From assembly GCF_900104605.1 (NCBI RefSeq), contig NZ_LT629960.1:2123561-2187560 (forward strand): a stretch of DNA of 64,000 bases, written 5' to 3'. The stretch is from Tidjanibacter massiliensis (GTDB taxonomy: Bacteria; Bacteroidota; Bacteroidia; Bacteroidales; Rikenellaceae). A model generated the notes under the pieces. That model ran no database searches. It was not told where the DNA came from and saw only the letters and a list, made by a program, of their open reading frames with translations. Below, piece by piece: positions 59,984 to 64,000 of this stretch. Positions within the stretch are counted from its first letter, which is position 1. Every line of letters begins with the position of its first letter. The translations under genes were made by a program, and so were the position numbers.

Positions 59984-60871
59984 ATGGTGAAACGCGCGCT
60001 GTTCTTTTCGACGCCTTATAGCCTGAGTCTTCGGGACAATCAGATGATTATCCGTACGAAGGAGGCCCCCGACATGCAGCGGACCGTTCCGGTCGAGGAT
60101 ATCGGGGTGGTGGTGCTGGAGGACCGACAGACGTCCGTGACGCTGCCGCTGCTGAATGCGCTCTCGGATAACAATGCGGCCGTCATCTTCTGCGGCGACG
60201 ACCGGATGCCGAACGCCATGCTGATGAATCTCGATTCCAACCGGACACAGGGCGAGAACTACCGGACGCAAATCGAGGCGAGCGAGCCGTTGAAAAAGGG
60301 GATATGGCGGCAAATTGTCGAGGCGAAAATCCGAAACCAGGCCGCCTTGCTGCAAAAGTTGGGCAAAGACGGGGAGCGGTTGAAGCCCTATTACCGGAAT
60401 GTCCGCAGCGGCGATGCGGACAACCGGGAGGGGACTGCCGCCAGAATTTACTGGGCAGAGCTGTTCGGCCGGGATTTCGTTCGTATGCGGGAGGGAGATG
60501 TTCCCAATAATTTGCTGAATTACGGATATACGGTTCTGCGGGCGGCCGTCGCACGGTCGCTGATGGGGTCGGGGCTGTTTCCGGCGTTCGGCATTTTCCA
60601 CCGTAACCGGTACAATGCCTTTCCGTTGGCCGACGATGTGATGGAACCTTATCGTCCTTTTGTGGACGAATTGGTGTACGGGCTCCGTATGCAGGGCGAG
60701 TCGCAACTGACGCAGGAGGTCAAGGGGACCCTGCTGCGGATACTGTTCGCCGATACGCGTTTCGAGAAGGTGATGCGTCCGCTGGATGTCGGCCTGACGT
60801 TTACGGCGGCATCGCTGGCGAAATGTTTCGCTGGAACGCAAAAGAAGATTGTTTACCCTTTGTTGGAGTGA
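59984..60871 (+). CDS. cas1: CRISPR-associated integrase Cas1
   Basis: The 295-residue metal-dependent integrase captures new spacers together with Cas2. The N-terminal beta domain includes TPYSLSLRDNQMIIR and a VPVEDIGVVVLEDRQTSV stretch. The catalytic C-terminal domain shows the glutamate in NREGTAARIYWAELFG, the histidine in FGIFHRNRYNAFPLADD and the acidic residue in DDVMEPYRPFVDELV. Typical length for type II Cas1. It lies in an operon between cas9 and cas2. Confidence 0.96.
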   Translation: MVKRALFFSTPYSLSLRDNQMIIRTKEAPDMQRTVPVEDIGVVVLEDRQTSVTLPLLNALSDNNAAVIFCGDDRMPNAMLMNLDSNRTQGENYRTQIEASEPLKKGIWRQIVEAKIRNQAALLQKLGKDGERLKPYYRNVRSGDADNREGTAARIYWAELFGRDFVRMREGDVPNNLLNYGYTVLRAAVARSLMGSGLFPAFGIFHRNRYNAFPLADDVMEPYRPFVDELVYGLRMQGESQLTQEVKGTLLRILFADTRFEKVMRPLDVGLTFTAASLAKCFAGTQKKIVYPLLE

Positions 60872-60875
60872 CAGG

Positions 60876-61214
60876 ATGTCGGAAGTCCGTTTGAATGCAT
60901 ATCGTATCATGTGGCTGTTCGTGTTTTTCGATTTGCCGACCAATACCAAAACCGAGCGTCGTCATGCGACTCAGTTTCGCAAGGCCCTGGAGAAGGATGG
61001 CTTTTCGATGATGCAGTATTCGGTGTACGTGCGTCACTGCCCCTCGAAAGAGAATATGGAAGTACATCTCCGTCGGGTGCAGAAGTCGATGCCGCCTGCC
61101 GGATATACCAGTATCCTGAGCGTTACGGACAAACAGTACAGTGAGATTCGGAACTATTGGGGGAAAAGCGAACGGGCCCGGCCCGAGATGCCTCAGCAGC
61201 TGGAATTTTTTTGA
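60876..61214 (+). CDS. cas2: CRISPR-associated protein Cas2
   Basis: The 112-residue adaptor bridges Cas1 dimers during spacer integration. The ferredoxin-like fold is seen in MWLFVFFDLPTNTKTERRHATQFRKALEKDGFSMMQYSVYVRHC (split at the DLPTNT turn) and SILSVTDKQYSEIRNYWG. I start it at the ATG at 60876, four bases after the cas1 stop; the ATG eleven codons later (MWLFVF) is a possible alternative. The array follows 120 bases downstream. Confidence 0.95.
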   Translation: MSEVRLNAYRIMWLFVFFDLPTNTKTERRHATQFRKALEKDGFSMMQYSVYVRHCPSKENMEVHLRRVQKSMPPAGYTSILSVTDKQYSEIRNYWGKSERARPEMPQQLEFF

Positions 61215-61334
61215 TATACTGCTCTTTGAAATACGAAATTACATCCGACCAACTTCCCCGGTGTGCGGCAGGACGTTTTATGCATCGGTGTCATATGTGT
61301 AACGTGCAGAATACGAATTACTGCCATGCGCGAG

Positions 61335-61483
61335 GTTGTGGTTTGATGTAGAATTGGAATGAGAAACAACCACATAGCCGGCGATAACCGCTGCCACCCG
61401 TTGTGGTTTGATGTAGAATTGGAATGAGAAACAACGCAGCGTCCTCAATATCTTGGAGGTTATCGGTTGTGGTTTGATGTAGA
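61335..61483 (+). CRISPR. Minimal type II-C CRISPR array: two full repeats, two spacers, one half repeat
   Basis: Two identical 36-base repeats lie at 61335-61370 and 61400-61435; both begin GTTGTGGTTTGATGTAGAAT and end GAGAAACAAC. Spacers are 61371-61399 (29 bases) and 61436-61465 (30 bases). A third copy at 61466-61483 keeps only the first 18 bases and then diverges. The predicted tracrRNA pairs with the 5' half of the repeat, so the array should be transcribed rightward. The 120 bases between cas2 and the first repeat would be the leader. I see no match for either spacer elsewhere in the window. Confidence 0.95.
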
Positions 61484-61660
61484 AAAATCGCAGTCAAAAA
61501 TTAAAATATGGTCTTTGCTTGAGAGAGAAACAGATTCCTATGTAACAGGGATTTAGCAAAATAACAAATCTTGCCTACCGTTTTCCCGAAAACCCGAAAT
61601 GGCAAAATTTGCTACACATTTGCGAAGAAAACCTTGAAAAATGTCCAGCCAGAATAAAGT

Positions 61661-61772
61661 CCTGTTGACGATAATGTAGATTGGACTAAAGTAGATTGAT
61701 ACGGACTTAAATCGACTGTTCTCGACACTTGAAAAATCAACAACGCCTCGTCGGATAATTCCCGTCAACAGG
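61661..61772 (+). repeat. Inverted and direct repeats in the noncoding stretch 61484-61884
   Basis: CCTGTTGACG at 61661-61670 is perfectly complementary to CGTCAACAGG at 61763-61772. Between them GTAGATTG occurs twice in direct orientation (61676-61683 and 61691-61698). The 400-base stretch is AT-richer than the region to its left and codes for nothing convincing. The pattern fits binding sites of a recombinase or its accessory factor at the end of a mobile element; no attachment core can be named. Confidence 0.5.
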
Positions 61773-61884
61773 TAAATTTCAGTAAACGTCAGTCCATATA
61801 AGTACATATCAGTCCGCCATAGACCAATCGGCCTGCTGAAAAATAGTTTTCAGCAGAACGAAACATTAATTTATCATCAGGTCT

Positions 61885-62766
61885 ATGAAGCGGACTAAAT
61901 CCATCGCTCCCGGTACCGGAAAAGCAGCAAGGAAAAATTTTCCGGGCCCTCACCCCAACAGTCGGCAATTACACACTACCCGCGTTTGCCGTTCCTGCGG
62001 TCAGAAATTCTCTGCCGCCACTTCCACCAGCGAATATTGCAGTCGTAAATGCTACCAGCACGACTATTATCTTCGCAACAAACCCCAAATTCTCGACAAA
62101 CGCAACAAACGGGAACGAGCGGAAGAGCCTGCGATTCCTCCTGTAGATTCGGATATGATTTCCGTGCGGGAAACAGCCCGGCGGCTGGGTATATGCCGTC
62201 AAACGATCTACAACCTCGCGGCTAAAGGCATTATCACCATCTACCACGTTACCGGACGTCTTTCGTATGTTAGTTGGAGCGAGGCCTGTGCCACTATCTC
62301 CACGCGTACGGCTCCGGCCATACAGCAGAAACCGCGTCGTTCAACGCGGAAGAAACATCCCGAACAAACTGCCGAAACCTCTTCCAAAGCCGCCGCTCCT
62401 GCTCCACCCACAGCCGCTAAATGGGCTGCGGCCCAAGAGCTATGCAGCCGTTATGGCTGGGATACGGCCTATTTGTACCGATTCGTACAGTGCCATCGGA
62501 TTTCGCGCATCAAGGACGGCCGTTACTCGCTGTACTCCATTCCCCAGATAGAGGCTGTCATTCAGGAAAAACAGACTCAAATCGTTCCGGCAGGTTATAT
62601 CACCATAGATGATGCGGCCAAGAAATACAGTGTCCCTCCCAGTACGGTGACGTATCGCCTTGCACATTACGGTATCGACACGCAAAAGACGGTTATCGAC
62701 GGCCGTCGCAAGGTTATTTTTTCCGAAGCGGCTTTCCGACAAGCTACGCAGGGTAAAAAGCATTGA
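61885..62766 (+). CDS. Mobile-element DNA-binding protein: zinc ribbon plus helix-turn-helix domains
   Basis: The 293-residue product carries near its N-terminus a CRSCGQKFSAATSTSEYCSRKC stretch in overlapping form, that is, CRSCG at about 36-40 and YCSRKCY about 15 residues later, fitting a four-cysteine zinc ribbon. A first helix-turn-helix of MerR/excisionase type (ISVRETARRLGICRQTIYNL, about 92-111) follows, then a proline/alanine linker. Two further helix-turn-helix-like segments come next (about 180-225 and ITIDDAAKKYSVPPSTVTYR, about 240-259). It lies 78 bases upstream of the tyrosine recombinase on the same strand, as do accessory genes of Bacteroidales integrative elements. It probably regulates or assists recombination. 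Confidence 0.75.
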   Translation: MKRTKSIAPGTGKAARKNFPGPHPNSRQLHTTRVCRSCGQKFSAATSTSEYCSRKCYQHDYYLRNKPQILDKRNKRERAEEPAIPPVDSDMISVRETARRLGICRQTIYNLAAKGIITIYHVTGRLSYVSWSEACATISTRTAPAIQQKPRRSTRKKHPEQTAETSSKAAAPAPPTAAKWAAAQELCSRYGWDTAYLYRFVQCHRISRIKDGRYSLYSIPQIEAVIQEKQTQIVPAGYITIDDAAKKYSVPPSTVTYRLAHYGIDTQKTVIDGRRKVIFSEAAFRQATQGKKH

Positions 62767-62844
62767 TTTACAATTATTTGAAAAACACTAATTTTTGTTT
62801 ATCTCACTGTGCATTTATAACTTGCATCCTCAAATCGCATCATT

Positions 62845-63975
62845 ATGAAATGTCCTAAAGTCACCCTTCGCAGCCGTCCGATTTCACACGGACGACGTTC
62901 ATTATACCTCGACTATTACCCGGCGATCAGAATCCCCGATACGATGAAGAAGACCCGTACCGAAACGCTGGGTATCTACGTCTATGCCCGCCCGCGTTCG
63001 CAACACGAAAAGTCGCATAATGACGAAATGTACCGCAAAGCGCGTTTGATCGCTTCCACACGCTTGCCGGCCATCATAAACAAACAATACGGCTTTCTCG
63101 ATACCGCACGCGGCAACCGGGATTTTCTGGAATACTTCAGGCAGATAGTAGGCGAACACAACAGCAGCCTGTGGAAAGGCTGCTACAACCATTTCCGGTT
63201 TTTCGTCAAAAACTCCTGTATCTGTGCGGAGGTCGATATCGAACTCTGCCGGAAATTCAGAAGCTACCTGCTCTCGGCGCACCAATTCCGGGACCCTACA
63301 CGCCCGCTGGCACACAGCTCGATTGTCAATTACTATCTGAAATTCCTCAGTCTGCTGCATAATGCCTACCGGGATCATATGATTGAAGAAGATCTGGCAA
63401 TACAAATGGAGTATATAGCCCGTAAGCCTACACGTCGGGAATTTCTAACGCCGTCCGAACTGCGAACGCTCTCGCAAACGCCCTGCGAGATCCACGTCTT
63501 GAAACGGGCAAGCCTTTTCTCCTGTGAAACGGGCCTGCGACTGAGTGACGTGTTGGCTTTGAAATGGGAGGATATCGTACCCAACCTGGAAGGCAACGGT
63601 TATAATATGCGCATACGCACAGTCAAAACCGACGAAGAAGGACTCTTACCGTTAAGCGATACGGCCCTACAACTTTGCGGGCCTCGCAGTACAGGTACGG
63701 TATTCAAGGGTTTTACACGCTCGATGACCGACCGTCCGCTCAAACGATGGCTTGAGGATGCGGGCATTACCAAACGCATCACGTTCCACTGTTTTCGCCA
63801 CACCTACGCCGTGCTGCAATTAGCCAGCGGCACGAATATTTACACCCTCAGCAAAATGATGCTGCACAAGAGTATTCGCTCGACGGAAATTTATCTGGAT
63901 CTGCTTGAGGAAACGAAGCTCGAAACCGTCGGACGTATCAGTATCTATATCGACCCGGAGATGTTCGACGAATAA
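62845..63975 (+). CDS. Tyrosine recombinase (phage/conjugative-transposon type integrase)
   Basis: The 376-residue product begins with an arm-type N-terminal domain (about 1-75) and continues with a SAM-like core-binding domain (about 90-185, FLEYFRQIVGEHNSSLWKGCYNHF region). The catalytic domain runs from about 195: arginine in CETGLRLSDVLALKWEDI, a lysine in RTVKTDEEG, HCFRHTYA (His and Arg), MMLHKSIRSTEIYLDLL (second His-position residue and the nucleophilic Tyr). All catalytic positions look intact, so it should be active. Base composition is lower in G+C than the chromosomal genes to the left. Probably the integrase at one end of an element extending beyond the window. Confidence 0.93.
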   Translation: MKCPKVTLRSRPISHGRRSLYLDYYPAIRIPDTMKKTRTETLGIYVYARPRSQHEKSHNDEMYRKARLIASTRLPAIINKQYGFLDTARGNRDFLEYFRQIVGEHNSSLWKGCYNHFRFFVKNSCICAEVDIELCRKFRSYLLSAHQFRDPTRPLAHSSIVNYYLKFLSLLHNAYRDHMIEEDLAIQMEYIARKPTRREFLTPSELRTLSQTPCEIHVLKRASLFSCETGLRLSDVLALKWEDIVPNLEGNGYNMRIRTVKTDEEGLLPLSDTALQLCGPRSTGTVFKGFTRSMTDRPLKRWLEDAGITKRITFHCFRHTYAVLQLASGTNIYTLSKMMLHKSIRSTEIYLDLLEETKLETVGRISIYIDPEMFDE

Positions 63976-64000
63976 TCCGTACCTTATATATTAATGTATT

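Noticed and set aside
61553-61807. 84-codon minus-strand frame in the noncoding stretch after the array
   Set aside because: It covers the inverted and direct repeats, has no domain, and no promoter was seen; chance openness of AT-rich DNA is enough.
1-64000. tRNA and rRNA genes
   Set aside because: No stretch with a convincing tRNA arm pattern or rRNA sequence was noticed on either strand; a dedicated scan could still find one.

Overview
The window looks like chromosomal DNA of a gut-type Bacteroidales bacterium, and my best guess is the Rikenellaceae (Alistipes-like). The reasons are the moderately high G+C, the many lipoproteins with BACON-type domains, the Bacteroidetes promoter form (a TTG about 20 bases upstream of TAnnTTTG) before many genes, a TonB-dependent receptor and a compact type II-C CRISPR-Cas locus. 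The genus is inference; the phylum is well supported.

Layout. Positions 1-8341 hold the end of one, and three complete, tandem multi-BACON lipoproteins that share a C-terminal domain, then a lipoprotein with fibronectin-like repeats. Positions 8682-12170 hold two lipoproteins of a second design: one N-terminal BACON-like domain followed by a repeat-rich, probably beta-propeller, domain. Positions 12245-30987 are mostly conserved functions: a WbqC-like protein, ispG, recG, a DUF3108 protein, a coiled-coil membrane protein, a DUF2147 protein, lspA, an acetyl-CoA hydrolase/CoA-transferase family enzyme, a two-subunit 2-oxoacid:ferredoxin oxidoreductase, a small lipoprotein, an ABC exporter, trpS and a ClC channel. 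Positions 31393-47591 return to the second design with nine consecutive paralogues, making eleven in the window. Each has its own promoter and nearly all have a clear hairpin terminator. The last four also share leader and trailer sequences, which points to recent tandem duplication.

Positions 47901-49210 hold a hemerythrin-like protein overlapping a LuxR-type regulator whose receiver-like domain appears to lack the phospho-accepting aspartate. Positions 49246-50854 form a leftward cluster (DUF2284 protein, Dph6-like ATP pyrophosphatase, ABM monooxygenase). Positions 51017-55365 hold a TonB-dependent receptor with a partner lipoprotein predicted to be a beta-helix, followed by a LUD-domain protein on the other strand. 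Positions 56176-61483 are a complete type II-C CRISPR-Cas system: a tracrRNA that I predict on the minus strand, cas9, cas1, cas2, and a very small array of two full repeats, two spacers and one half repeat. From 61484 the DNA is AT-richer and carries a zinc-ribbon/helix-turn-helix protein and a tyrosine recombinase, probably the end of an integrated element that continues beyond the window.

The lipoprotein families are the most unusual content. They have no SusC/SusD partners or glycoside hydrolases beside them, so they look like a set of individually transcribed envelope proteins rather than polysaccharide-utilisation operons.
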